From: an uncultured Pelagibacteraceae bacterium
Lineage (GTDB): Bacteria > Pseudomonadota > Alphaproteobacteria > Pelagibacterales > Pelagibacteraceae
NCBI GenBank assembly: GCA_902562875.1
Contig: CACEVB010000004.1
Span: forward strand, 47,013 to 111,012
Direction of reading: 5' to 3'
DNA length: 64,000 nt
Part shown: positions 9,710 to 20,052 of the stretch, one piece after another
Layout of the letters: every line of letters begins with the position of its first letter
How positions within the stretch are numbered: position 1 is the first letter of the stretch
Notes under the pieces: model-generated
Database searches by the model: none
Told to the model about the DNA's origin: nothing
What the model saw: the letters and a program-made list of their open reading frames with translations, nothing else
Program-made: the position numbers and the translations under genes

Positions 9710-11007
9710 TGCTTAATTTTATTAACAAAAAATTTTTAATATATGGTTATGGTATGAGTGGAAAATCTTGTTTAAATTATTTAAAAAAAAAAAATTCAGT
9801 AAAAATTTTTGATGATAACTTAAAAAAAAATTTTCAAATAAAAAAATATGTTATAAAAAAAAAAAACCTAATTAAAACAAATTTTGATTATATAATCCTT
9901 AGTCCAGGCATAGATATTAATAAGTGTTCTATTAAAAAATACTTAAATAAAAACAAAAAAAAAGTTGTATCTGACCTTGACTTATTTTCATTGATTTATA
10001 ATGATAATTTAAAAATAACAATTACAGGCACAAATGGTAAATCAACCACTGCAAAATTAATTTATGAGATTTTAAAATATGCCAAAAAAGACGTAAGACT
10101 GGTAGGAAATATTGGGAAACCGGTTTTAAATGAAAGAAAAGTTAAACCAAAAACTATTTTTGTAATAGAGGCATCATCATATCAAATTGAATATTCAAAA
10201 TATTATGTGACAGATATTGCTTTATTTTTAAATATATCCCCCGATCATCTCGAAAGGCATGGCACTTTTTCTAAATATATAAGTGCCAAAATAAAACTTA
10301 TCACAAAACAAAACTCTAATGGAATAGCCTTTATATGCAAAGATAATAAATTTTTAGATAAATACTTAAGAAAAAAAAAAGTTAAATGCAAAATAATAAC
10401 TGTATCTCCAAATTTTAATAATAATTTAAAATTAAATATTAAAAATAATTACTTTAATAATAGTAATAACTTAACAAATTTAAAATTTGCATTAGAAGTG
10501 TCAAAATTATTTAATATTAAGTATTTATATATAAAAAAAGCAATTAGAAATTTTAAAGGTCTCAATTTTAGACAACAAATATTATTTAACAATAAAAAAC
10601 TACAAATTATTAATGATTCAAAATCTACAAGTTTCTCATCTTCAATAAATTTATTAAAATCATTTAAAAATATTTATTGGATACTCGGTGGTTTAAAAAA
10701 AAAGGGAGATAAGTTTAATATGTGCCAAAAATACTTTAAAAATATAAATGCTTATATTATTGGAAATGATTTTAATTTTTTTAAAAAAAAGTTAGAAAAT
10801 AAAATTAATTTAAAATTATGTTATTCTTTGAAAAATGCTTTAAATCAAATAGTATTGGACGTAAAAAATCAAAAATTTAAAGTAAATATTATTTTTAGTC
10901 CTTCAGCAGCATCTTTTGATCAATTTAAAAGTTTTGAAGATAGAGGAAAATACTTTAATTCAATTATAAAAAAAATAAACTTAATAAATAGAATTAATGC
11001 GAAATAG
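9709..11007 (+). CDS. murD: UDP-N-acetylmuramoyl-L-alanine--D-glutamate ligase
   Basis: 'ITGTNGKSTTA', 'IEASSYQIEYS', 'ILGG'. The ATG at 9709 overlaps the mraY stop and is preferred over the 9652 ORF start. Confidence 0.93.
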   Translation: MLNFINKKFLIYGYGMSGKSCLNYLKKKNSVKIFDDNLKKNFQIKKYVIKKKNLIKTNFDYIILSPGIDINKCSIKKYLNKNKKKVVSDLDLFSLIYNDNLKITITGTNGKSTTAKLIYEILKYAKKDVRLVGNIGKPVLNERKVKPKTIFVIEASSYQIEYSKYYVTDIALFLNISPDHLERHGTFSKYISAKIKLITKQNSNGIAFICKDNKFLDKYLRKKKVKCKIITVSPNFNNNLKLNIKNNYFNNSNNLTNLKFALEVSKLFNIKYLYIKKAIRNFKGLNFRQQILFNNKKLQIINDSKSTSFSSSINLLKSFKNIYWILGGLKKKGDKFNMCQKYFKNINAYIIGNDFNFFKKKLENKINLKLCYSLKNALNQIVLDVKNQKFKVNIIFSPSAASFDQFKSFEDRGKYFNSIIKKINLINRINAK

Positions 11008-12115
11008 TATTTCTGAAAATTATTATAATTGGTGGAAAAATATAGATAAATTTATTTTATTTCTAATTTTAAGCCTTTTTTTCTTAGGTCTTTTTTTTTC
11101 ATTAGTTTCAACATCATTTATTGCATCAGATAAATTAAGTACTAATTCATATTATTTTTTTTATAAACACTTAATTTTTATAATTCTCGCAATTATAATA
11201 TTATTTAGTTTTTCTTATTTAGATAAAAATAAAATTATTAATTTATCGATATTTTTATTTTTTGTTGCATTTATATTTTTAATATTTGTTCCTTTTATTG
11301 GTGTAGAGGTGAAAGGTTCAAAAAGATGGATAGATTTTGGTGTGCTTCCCAGATTTCAACCCATAGAATTATTAAAACCTTTTACAATTGTATTATTAAG
11401 TACTTTATTATGCCTGAATTATATGAAAAATAAATATATTAAATATTTTATAACGTTAATCGTAATTTTACCAATATTATTACTTTTGATTATGCAACCT
11501 GATATTGGTCAATCCGTCATTATAGTATCTGTATGGCTCTCTCTTATTTTTGTTTCAGGTTTAAATTTAATAATTTTTTTCTTTTTCTTTTTTGCAATTG
11601 GTACATGCCTCATATATTCAGTTATGTCATTTCAAAAGTTTAACTACATAAAAATAAGATTATTGTCTTTTATAAATCCTTCTAGTGGTAACACGTATCA
11701 ATCGGATAGAGCCTCAGAGGCGATTATAAACGGGGGTTTGTTTGGTCAAGGAATTGGAGAAGGTACGTTGAACTCAAAAGTTCCTGAAGCCCACACAGAC
11801 TATATTATATCAGTAATATCAGAGGAGTTCGGAGTTCTTGTTGTAATCCTGATTATGTTAATTTATTTAGTTTTGACTTTTAAGGTTATGCAAAAAATTG
11901 ATCAGGAAAAAAATGTTAAAATAAAATTAATTCTTTTAGGCTGTATAACATTATTGATTTTACAAACATTTATTCACGTAGGTGTAAATATTGGACTTTT
12001 ACCTACAACTGGAATGACTTTGCCATTTCTTAGTTACGGTGGTTCTTCAATTATTAGTACAGCCTTAATTTCAGGTCTAATACTAAATTTTACTAGGAGA
12101 GAGATTTCATATTGA
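10997..12115 (+). CDS. ftsW: Lipid II polymerase FtsW (SEDS family)
   Basis: Polytopic protein with 'GSKRWIDFGVLPRFQPIELLKP', 'EAHTDYIISVISEEFG', 'LPFLSYGGSS'. Confidence 0.95.
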   Translation: MRNSISENYYNWWKNIDKFILFLILSLFFLGLFFSLVSTSFIASDKLSTNSYYFFYKHLIFIILAIIILFSFSYLDKNKIINLSIFLFFVAFIFLIFVPFIGVEVKGSKRWIDFGVLPRFQPIELLKPFTIVLLSTLLCLNYMKNKYIKYFITLIVILPILLLLIMQPDIGQSVIIVSVWLSLIFVSGLNLIIFFFFFFAIGTCLIYSVMSFQKFNYIKIRLLSFINPSSGNTYQSDRASEAIINGGLFGQGIGEGTLNSKVPEAHTDYIISVISEEFGVLVVILIMLIYLVLTFKVMQKIDQEKNVKIKLILLGCITLLILQTFIHVGVNIGLLPTTGMTLPFLSYGGSSIISTALISGLILNFTRREISY

Positions 12116-13191
12116 AAAAAAATATTTTAATTTCAACCGGAGGTACAGGTGGACATGTTATACCTGCTTTAATTTTATTCGATCATTTAAATCAAGAATT
12201 TAATGTTATCCTATCAACAGATAAAAGAGGAAAAAAGTTTATCAATAAAAATAAACATTCATATCATTTAATTAATGTTTCCAATTTGGAAAATAATATA
12301 ATGCTCTTTCCATTAAAAGCTTTATCTTTCTTAAGTTCTTTAATGAAATCATTTTACCTTATTAAAAAAAAAAAAATTAATATAATATTCAGTACTGGTG
12401 GATATATGTCATTACCAGTTTGTATAGTCGGTAAATTGCTAGGTATTGATATTTTTCTTTTTGAGCCTAATGCTATATTAGGTAAATCTAATTTATTTTT
12501 AATAAAATATGCAAAAAAGGTGATTTGTTATTATTCAGAAATAAAAAATTTTCCGAATTTATACAAAAAAAAGATTAAAATCATCGAACCTTTAATGAGA
12601 AAATCAACTTATATATCAAAAAAAAATCTAAATCTAAATTTTAAAAATCAAATAAACATCGTTGTAATAGGCGGAAGCCAAGGGGCTGAATTCTTTGATA
12701 ATATATCTACAGAATTATTTAAAAATTTATCAAAAAAAATTAAAATTAATGTTTTACAACAAGTTTCGAATATAAATAAATATAAAGAAATCCAGAATAT
12801 TTATGAAACTTGTGGAATTAATTATAAATTATTCAAATTTGACGAAAATTTAACAGATATTTTAGGTGGATTTAACTTAGCATTAACTCGGTGTGGCGCT
12901 TCAACTATGGCAGAATTAGTTCAGTTAAATGTGCCTTTTATCGGTATACCATTTCCTTACGCTAAAGATGATCATCAATATCTTAATGCAATAGAATATG
13001 AAAAAAAAAATTGCTGTTGGATTTTTAGGCAAAAAAAAGGTTTAGATCTAGAACTTTTAAATCTGATTTTTAAAATTTCTAAAAATGACCATATTTATAA
13101 AGATAAATATGAAAGTACTGTTAAAGTTTCAAATAATAATAATTGGAATAAAATAAATAAAAAATTAATTGAAATAGTAAATGAATATTAA
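12112..13191 (+). CDS. murG: UDP-GlcNAc transferase MurG
   Basis: 'STGGTGGHVIPAL', 'GGSQGA', 'TRCGASTMAEL'; TTG start overlapping the ftsW stop. Confidence 0.95.
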   Translation: MKKNILISTGGTGGHVIPALILFDHLNQEFNVILSTDKRGKKFINKNKHSYHLINVSNLENNIMLFPLKALSFLSSLMKSFYLIKKKKINIIFSTGGYMSLPVCIVGKLLGIDIFLFEPNAILGKSNLFLIKYAKKVICYYSEIKNFPNLYKKKIKIIEPLMRKSTYISKKNLNLNFKNQINIVVIGGSQGAEFFDNISTELFKNLSKKIKINVLQQVSNINKYKEIQNIYETCGINYKLFKFDENLTDILGGFNLALTRCGASTMAELVQLNVPFIGIPFPYAKDDHQYLNAIEYEKKNCCWIFRQKKGLDLELLNLIFKISKNDHIYKDKYESTVKVSNNNNWNKINKKLIEIVNEY

Positions 13192-14578
13192 ATTAGCTAA
13201 AACAGAGACAATTCATTTTGTTGGTATTGGTGGTATTGGTATGAGTGGTTTAGCATTGATTATGAGTTCCATGGGATTTAAAATTCAAGGAAGTGACATA
13301 TCGGTTAATAAAAATATTGAAAGATTAAAAGTAAAAAAAATTGAAGTTATTATAGGACATAAAAAAAAAAATGTTCAAAACTCCACAATTTTAGTGATTT
13401 CCTCGGCTATCAAAAACAATAACCCAGAATTGTTAGAGGCAAAGAGAAAAAAATTACCAATTTATAAGAGAGGTGAAATGTTAGGCCAAGTAGTCTCTTT
13501 AATGAAAAATATAGTGGTTGCAGGTTCTCATGGCAAAACAACAACAACGTCTTTAATTTCATCTATTTTTTCATCTACCAACATAGATCCAACGATTATA
13601 AATGGTGGTATTTTAAACTCTAATGGAAACTCTGCCAGACTAGGGAAAAGTGAATGGTGTATTTTAGAAGCGGACGAGTCAGATGGTAGTTTTTTAAATG
13701 TTCCAATTACTTATTCAATAATTACTAATATAGATAGAGAGCATATGGATTATTATAGATCAGAGTATAATTTAAAAAATAGTTTTATCAAATTTATTAA
13801 AAAAACTCCTTTATTTGGAAAAAGCATCATATGTCTTGATGATAAATTTAATAAAGATGTGCTTAGAAAAGTAAAATTAAAAAATTATTTAACTTACGGG
13901 ATTAATAGAAAATCAAACTTCAAGATAAATAATATTAAACAAACAAAAAATTTTTCAAAATTTAACTTAACAATTTCACTTCCTGGGCAAAAAAAAAGTA
14001 AAATAACCAATTTAATTATACCACTATTAGGTTTGCATAATATAAGAAATGCCACTGCAGCTATAGCAGTTACTTACTCTATTGGTATTAATAATAAATC
14101 TATAAAAAAAGGTTTAAGAAATTTTAGAGGAGTAGAAAGAAGATTTAATCATATATTTACCTACAAAAAATCGGTTTTTGTGGATGATTATGCTCATCAT
14201 CCAACGGAAATAAGTTCAGTTCTTAATGGAGTTAAAAAGGTATATATGAAAGAGAAGATTTATTGTATTTTTCAACCCCATCGAGTTTCAAGACTTACCG
14301 ATCTTAGAAAAAAATTTACTTCCTGTTTTAAAGATGCTGATTATTTAATACTTTGTCCCATATATAAAGCAGGTGAAAATTCAAAATTAACTTTTGATTA
14401 TAAAAAATTTGCAAAGGATATAATAAAAAATTCTAATGTTGGTCTAATTATGATAAATAACGAAATAGATTTATTTAAGTTTGTAAAAAACAATATTTAT
14501 GGAAATAATCTGGTAATTGGAATGGGAGCAGGATCTATATCTAATTGGATAAAGTTACTTTCAATAAAATTAAAATGA
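13181..14578 (+). CDS. murC: UDP-N-acetylmuramate--L-alanine ligase
   Basis: 'HFVGIGGIGMSGLA', 'AGSHGKTTTTSL', 'VDDYAHHPTEI', 'FQPHRVSR'. Confidence 0.96.
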   Translation: MNIKLAKTETIHFVGIGGIGMSGLALIMSSMGFKIQGSDISVNKNIERLKVKKIEVIIGHKKKNVQNSTILVISSAIKNNNPELLEAKRKKLPIYKRGEMLGQVVSLMKNIVVAGSHGKTTTTSLISSIFSSTNIDPTIINGGILNSNGNSARLGKSEWCILEADESDGSFLNVPITYSIITNIDREHMDYYRSEYNLKNSFIKFIKKTPLFGKSIICLDDKFNKDVLRKVKLKNYLTYGINRKSNFKINNIKQTKNFSKFNLTISLPGQKKSKITNLIIPLLGLHNIRNATAAIAVTYSIGINNKSIKKGLRNFRGVERRFNHIFTYKKSVFVDDYAHHPTEISSVLNGVKKVYMKEKIYCIFQPHRVSRLTDLRKKFTSCFKDADYLILCPIYKAGENSKLTFDYKKFAKDIIKNSNVGLIMINNEIDLFKFVKNNIYGNNLVIGMGAGSISNWIKLLSIKLK

Positions 14579-15483
14579 ATTTAAAAGATATTATTGAATA
14601 TCAAAAAAATATTGATGGTAAAATTTATTTTGATTACACTATTAAAAACCTGAACTGGTTCAATATTGGCGGAAAATCAAAAATATTTTTTAAGCCTGAA
14701 AATTTAAGAGAATTAGTAAGTTTTTTAAAAATATATAAAAATAGAGGAAAAATATTTGTTTTAGGAGCAGGTTCGAACGTCTTAATAAGTGATAATATTT
14801 TTGATGGCGTGATAATCAAACTTGGTCAAAGATTTAATAATATCTCTTTACTTAAAGAGAATACAGTAATTGCTGGTGCAAATGTATTAGATAAAAAATT
14901 ATCAGTATTCTGTAAAGAGTTTGAAATTTCTGGTTTAGAATTTTTATCTTGCATACCAGGGACAGTAGGTGGTGGCATAAGGATGAACTCTGGTTGTTAT
15001 AATAAAGAATTCAAAGATATTGTTGTATCTGTGCAAGCTATTGATTTTAATGGTAATGTTCAAACTATTCCCTATGATAAGATAAAATTTTCATACAGAA
15101 GTACTAATTTAAGTAAAAAATTAATATTTCTAAGTGCAACCTTTCAAGGTAAAAAAAAACAAAAAAGCAAGATTGATGCAGAAATCAATAGATTAATGAA
15201 AATTAAAAAAAATTCTCAACCATCTAAAATAAAAACCAGTGGTAGTACTTTTAAAAATCCTAAAAACTCTAATGGATTAAAGGTCTGGGAACTAATAAAA
15301 AATTCCGTTCCAGATCAGGTTCAATTTGGTGACGCATATATATCTAACAATCATTCAAACTTTTTTGTAAACAAGAATAACGCTTCTTTTCAAGATATGT
15401 ATAAATTAATTAATTTTGTAAAAATGAAAGTGAAAAAAAAATATAATATTAATTTAGAATTGGAAGTAGTAGTTGTAAAATAA
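14575..15483 (+). CDS. murB: UDP-N-acetylenolpyruvoylglucosamine reductase
   Basis: 'LGAGSNVLISD', 'FLSCIPGTVGGGIRMNSGCY', 'GSTFKNP'; ATG at 14575 (overlapping the murC stop) preferred over the ORF start at 14545. Confidence 0.93.
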   Translation: MNLKDIIEYQKNIDGKIYFDYTIKNLNWFNIGGKSKIFFKPENLRELVSFLKIYKNRGKIFVLGAGSNVLISDNIFDGVIIKLGQRFNNISLLKENTVIAGANVLDKKLSVFCKEFEISGLEFLSCIPGTVGGGIRMNSGCYNKEFKDIVVSVQAIDFNGNVQTIPYDKIKFSYRSTNLSKKLIFLSATFQGKKKQKSKIDAEINRLMKIKKNSQPSKIKTSGSTFKNPKNSNGLKVWELIKNSVPDQVQFGDAYISNNHSNFFVNKNNASFQDMYKLINFVKMKVKKKYNINLELEVVVVK

Positions 15484-16398
15484 ATGAGAAAAAAAGTATT
15501 AGTTCTTGCCGGCGGATACTCCAAAGAAAGACAAATAAGTTTGCAAACTGGTCGAGAAGTATTTAAATCTTTAAGAAAAAAATATCATGTTTTATTGATG
15601 GATCCCAAAGGAGATTTGGTTTCAAAACTATCGAAGATAAAACCAGATATTGTATTTAATGCTTTACACGGTAGATATGGAGAAGATGGATATATTCAAT
15701 CAATATTAGAATTACAAAGAATTAAATACACACATTCAGGTGTTAGGCCATCATCTTTGGCGATTGATAAAGTTTTATCAAAAAAAATTTTTAAACAAAA
15801 AGGTATTTTAACACCTAAAGGGTTTAAATTTAAATATTCACAAATTTTAAAAAAAAAAAATCAAAATAAAATTCAGAAAAAATTGAAATTTCCAGTGGTA
15901 ATTAAACCTATTAACGAAGGCTCAAGTGTAGGGGTGTATATATGTAATAAAAAGAATTTTATAAAAAATATAAATAAACTGAATACATACACTGAAATTT
16001 TAGTAGAGAAATATATTCCTGGTAGAGAAATACAGGCTGCAATTATGGGAAAACAAAAATTAGGAGCTATAGAATTAATTCCGAAAAGAAAATTTTATGA
16101 TTATCAGGCAAAATATGATAAAAAAGCCAAAACAAAACATGTAATGCCAGCCACAATTGATAGTAAAAATTATAAAAAGGTAATGGATATTGCTTATAAA
16201 GCGCATAAAATATTAAATTGTAGAGGAGTAACAAGATCAGATTTTAGATTTTATAAAAATAAATTTTATCTACTTGAATTAAATACTCAACCAGGCATGA
16301 CATCACTTTCATTAGTCCCAGAAATAGCAAAGTATAATAAAATTAGTTTTTTTAATTTATTGGATTGGTTAGTAAAAGATGCATCAATCAACAGGTAA
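15484..16398 (+). CDS. ddl: D-alanine--D-alanine ligase
   Basis: 'FNALHGRYGEDGYIQ', 'INEGSSVGV', 'ELNTQPGMTSLSLVP'. Confidence 0.95.
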   Translation: MRKKVLVLAGGYSKERQISLQTGREVFKSLRKKYHVLLMDPKGDLVSKLSKIKPDIVFNALHGRYGEDGYIQSILELQRIKYTHSGVRPSSLAIDKVLSKKIFKQKGILTPKGFKFKYSQILKKKNQNKIQKKLKFPVVIKPINEGSSVGVYICNKKNFIKNINKLNTYTEILVEKYIPGREIQAAIMGKQKLGAIELIPKRKFYDYQAKYDKKAKTKHVMPATIDSKNYKKVMDIAYKAHKILNCRGVTRSDFRFYKNKFYLLELNTQPGMTSLSLVPEIAKYNKISFFNLLDWLVKDASINR

Positions 16399-17068
16399 TT
16401 TTAAAAAAATTTTATTTTATTTATTTTCATTATTTTTTCTTAGCTCTATAGTAAACATAGAATTTAAAAGTATAAATGATAAATCGTTTTTGATTGAAAA
16501 AATTCAAATTATTAGTGAAAATAAATCTTTAGAGAACAAATTATCTAAACAATTAAACTACTTAATAAATCAAAATATCTTATTATTAGAAAAAAAAAGA
16601 ATTATTGAAAAAATAAAGTCTAATAAAATTATACAAGATTTTAAAGTTATTAAAAAATACCCATCTGAAATTTTAATTTATGCAGTATCCACAAAAATAA
16701 TAGGAAAAACTTTAATTGAAGGGAATTTATATTATATAGGTTACAACAGTAAACTTATAGAGGATGTAAATCAGGAAATACCTGAAGATTTACCGAATAT
16801 TTTTGGAAAATTTGAACTAGATGATTTTTTATCATTATATAAAGAACTACAAAAAAATAATTTTGAGAATTATTTAATAACAGATTTCTATTATTTTGAG
16901 AATAATCGCTGGGATATAAAAATAAATAATGGTTTATTAATCAAGCTACCAGAGAAAAACAATTATCAAACATTAAAGATGGTAAAAAAATTATTAGATA
17001 ATAATACTTTTGAGCAGAAAATTATTGATTTAAGGGTAGCAAATCAAGTAATCATTAGTAATGGTTGA
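16379..17068 (+). CDS. ftsQ: Cell division protein FtsQ
   Basis: Single TM, POTRA-like region, location between ddl and ftsA. Confidence 0.75.
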   Translation: MHQSTGNFKKILFYLFSLFFLSSIVNIEFKSINDKSFLIEKIQIISENKSLENKLSKQLNYLINQNILLLEKKRIIEKIKSNKIIQDFKVIKKYPSEILIYAVSTKIIGKTLIEGNLYYIGYNSKLIEDVNQEIPEDLPNIFGKFELDDFLSLYKELQKNNFENYLITDFYYFENNRWDIKINNGLLIKLPEKNNYQTLKMVKKLLDNNTFEQKIIDLRVANQVIISNG

Positions 17069-18191
17069 TGACAAATTATTTTCAATTATAGATTTTGGAT
17101 CCTCTAAACTACGATTAGGAGTTTATGCAAATTATCTTCCAAATTCTAAGTTCATTTCTGAGGAGGATTGTTTTTATACTGCTAAATCAATAGTGGTAGA
17201 GGATAATTTGAAAAAAATTATTTTAAGAACGGAAAAAGAAATTGGAAAACATTTAAAAAATATTGATGTAATGTTAGATAATAAAGAATGTTTTTCTGTA
17301 GATATATCAATAAAAAAAAAAATTGATAACGATAAAATAGAAAACAATTTAATTAAAAATTTTATTCGAGAAGCTAAAATATTAATTGAAAGCAATAATA
17401 TTAAATTTAAAATCCAACACATAATTATTACAAATTACAATATTGATGGTAAAGATTATAAATACTTACCAAATGTAAGTTTCGTAAAAAATTTAGTTGT
17501 TGAGCTTAAATTTTTGTTAATACCATTTTCAATAATCCAAAATATTAAAAATACTTTTAAAAAAAATCATATTTCTATTAATAATATTTTAAATTCAAGT
17601 TACGTTAAATCTTCACATTATTTAAAATATTTTAAAAACTATAATACAAAAGTTTTTTTAGATATCGGTTTGAATAAAACTTCACTATTCATATATAGTG
17701 GTTATGATTTAATCTTCTTTAATTTTATACCCATAGGAGGCAACAATATTACTAAAGACATTTCAAAGATATTAAATATTGATATTATTAAATCAGAGGA
17801 ATTAAAAAAAGAACTCAAACAAAATAATCTAACATTTCTAAATAATGAGGATACTAAAGATTTATTAATTAAAATTATACATGCTAGGATAGAAGAAATT
17901 ATTGATTTAAGTTTTCAAAATTTTAAAAATTATGATATATTAAAAAATTCCAAATCAATATTGATATTTACAGGTGAAGGTTCTAAGATTTTAAGTAAAA
18001 ATTCTATTTATCTTAAAGAGGAATATGATTATTTTGATGATATGAATTTTTTTGAAGAAAATAAAATTATAGTTTGTGACTCTGCATATAATTACTCAAC
18101 TTCAGATCAAATCAATGAAGTGGTTTTTGTACCAAAAAAACAAAAAAATAGAGGTTTTTTTGAGCGAATGTTTTATCTACTTTCAAAGTAG
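17061..18191 (+). CDS. ftsA: Cell division protein FtsA (divergent)
   Basis: Actin-fold motifs 'SIIDFGSSKLRLGVY', 'VFLDIGLNKTSL', 'ILIFTGEGS'; C-terminal amphipathic 'RGFFERMFYLLS'; position between ftsQ and lpxC. Confidence 0.85.
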   Translation: MVDDKLFSIIDFGSSKLRLGVYANYLPNSKFISEEDCFYTAKSIVVEDNLKKIILRTEKEIGKHLKNIDVMLDNKECFSVDISIKKKIDNDKIENNLIKNFIREAKILIESNNIKFKIQHIIITNYNIDGKDYKYLPNVSFVKNLVVELKFLLIPFSIIQNIKNTFKKNHISINNILNSSYVKSSHYLKYFKNYNTKVFLDIGLNKTSLFIYSGYDLIFFNFIPIGGNNITKDISKILNIDIIKSEELKKELKQNNLTFLNNEDTKDLLIKIIHARIEEIIDLSFQNFKNYDILKNSKSILIFTGEGSKILSKNSIYLKEEYDYFDDMNFFEENKIIVCDSAYNYSTSDQINEVVFVPKKQKNRGFFERMFYLLSK

Positions 18192-18253
18192 TTGTATTTT
18201 ACTGTAATATTAGTTGTTTTCACTTATTTAGACAAATTTAATAAAAACTTGCA

Positions 18254-19174
18254 ATGTCAATACTAAATCAAAAAACTTTAAAAAAAACTACATATGTAAG
18301 TGGCAATGGTCTGCATACGGGTATAAATGTGGATGTTTCAATATCACCATCAAAACCAAATTCTGGAATACTTTTCAAAAGAACTGACATAAAAAAAAAT
18401 AATATTATTGTTCCTAATTTTAACAACGTTACATCTACAAATTTGTGTACAACTATCGAGAATGAATATGGAATTAAAGCATCCACAATAGAACATCTAA
18501 TGGCAGCCTTTTATGGCTTAGGTATCGACAATGCAATTGTAGAATTAAATAGTCAGGAAGTTCCAATACTTGATGGATCTGCAATTGAGTGGATAAAATT
18601 AATTTTAAACTCAGGAATAGATATTAGCGAAAGTCCTATCAAATTAATTAAAATTGACAAAAAAGTTTCTGTAAATGATGGAGATAAGTATATTGAAATT
18701 GAAAAGTCTAAAGTTAGTCTAGATATTGATTTTGAAATAAAATATCCAAATTGTTTAATTGGAACACAAAAAAATAAGGTAAATATTTTAAATGATAATT
18801 TAGACGACATATTTAATTCTAGAACTTTCTGTAAATTTGAAGATATTGAAAAACTAAAATCGTTAGGCCTTGCAAAGGGTGGAAATTTAAATAATGCGAT
18901 TGTAGTTAAAGGTAATTCTGTACTCAACGAAAAAGGGCTAAGAAACAGTAAAGAATTTGTAAATCATAAAATATTAGATTGTATGGGAGATTTATACCTA
19001 TCTGGTTATAGAATAATAGGATCCGTTAAATGTTCGCAAGGGGGACATAGTTTAACAAATCAGCTTCTAAGAAAAATATTTAAAGATAAGTCAAATTTTT
19101 CATTTATAGAGCTAAAAGGAAAGAATTTACCTCACGCTTTCCTAAATAATTATCATTTAAAATCTATAGCTTAA
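18254..19174 (+). CDS. lpxC: UDP-3-O-acyl-N-acetylglucosamine deacetylase
   Basis: 'GNGLHTG', 'STIEHLMAAFYGLGIDNA', 'VNHKILDCMGDLYLSG'. Confidence 0.95.
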   Translation: MSILNQKTLKKTTYVSGNGLHTGINVDVSISPSKPNSGILFKRTDIKKNNIIVPNFNNVTSTNLCTTIENEYGIKASTIEHLMAAFYGLGIDNAIVELNSQEVPILDGSAIEWIKLILNSGIDISESPIKLIKIDKKVSVNDGDKYIEIEKSKVSLDIDFEIKYPNCLIGTQKNKVNILNDNLDDIFNSRTFCKFEDIEKLKSLGLAKGGNLNNAIVVKGNSVLNEKGLRNSKEFVNHKILDCMGDLYLSGYRIIGSVKCSQGGHSLTNQLLRKIFKDKSNFSFIELKGKNLPHAFLNNYHLKSIA

Positions 19175-19212
19175 AAATTAGAATTTATATAAAATTCTGA
19201 TAATAATTAAAA

Positions 19213-20049
19213 ATGTTTAAGATTATAATTTTAATATCTTCAATATTGTTTTTTTTATTTTCTTGTTCCAAAAAAAACGTGGAAATTGAGCAAATTGATG
19301 AGACTGATTTAAATACACAAATGATTACATCGTATAAGGAGGGAATTGATTTGCTCAATCAAGGAAATACATTTGATGCAGCAAAAAAATTTACAGAAGC
19401 TGAAATTTTATTCCCACAATCACTATGGGCACCAAGATCAGCATTAATGTCTTCTTATACATATTATATATCAGGTTTATATGAAGATTCCATTTCAGAA
19501 ATCAAAAGATATTTAAAAACTTATCCACTTCATGAAAGAAGAAACTATGCTTATTACTTATTAGCTCTGTCTTATTATGAGCAAATTGTTGATGAAAAAA
19601 AAGATTTAAATCCTTTATTACAAGCTAAGGAAAACTTTAATATAATCATAAAGGATTACCCCAATAGTGAATTTGCGACGGATGCGGAGTATAAACTTGA
19701 ATTAATAAACGAAATTTTAGCATCTAAAGAAATGTATTTAGCTAGATATTATTTAGAAAAAGAAAAATGGATACCTGCTATAAATAGATTTAAGATAATA
19801 TTAAATGAATATGAAAGAACTATCTATGTAGAGGAAGCACTACATAGGTTAGTAGAAATTCATTATAAATTAGGTTTAGTGAATGAGGCAAAAAAATATG
19901 CTTCAACATTAGGATATAATTATAAATCGGGAGAATGGTATGAAAAATCCTTTAAAATATTTAACAAAAGTTATTCAAAAATAAAATTAAAAAAAAGTAA
20001 TAAAAAAAAAAATAGAATTTTAAAGAGATTTAAGTCGCTTATTAACTAA
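19213..20049 (+). CDS. bamD: Outer membrane assembly lipoprotein BamD
   Basis: Lipobox 'LFSCSK', TPR repeats; located between lpxC and ligA. Confidence 0.88.
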   Translation: MFKIIILISSILFFLFSCSKKNVEIEQIDETDLNTQMITSYKEGIDLLNQGNTFDAAKKFTEAEILFPQSLWAPRSALMSSYTYYISGLYEDSISEIKRYLKTYPLHERRNYAYYLLALSYYEQIVDEKKDLNPLLQAKENFNIIIKDYPNSEFATDAEYKLELINEILASKEMYLARYYLEKEKWIPAINRFKIILNEYERTIYVEEALHRLVEIHYKLGLVNEAKKYASTLGYNYKSGEWYEKSFKIFNKSYSKIKLKKSNKKKNRILKRFKSLIN

Positions 20050-20052
20050 ATC

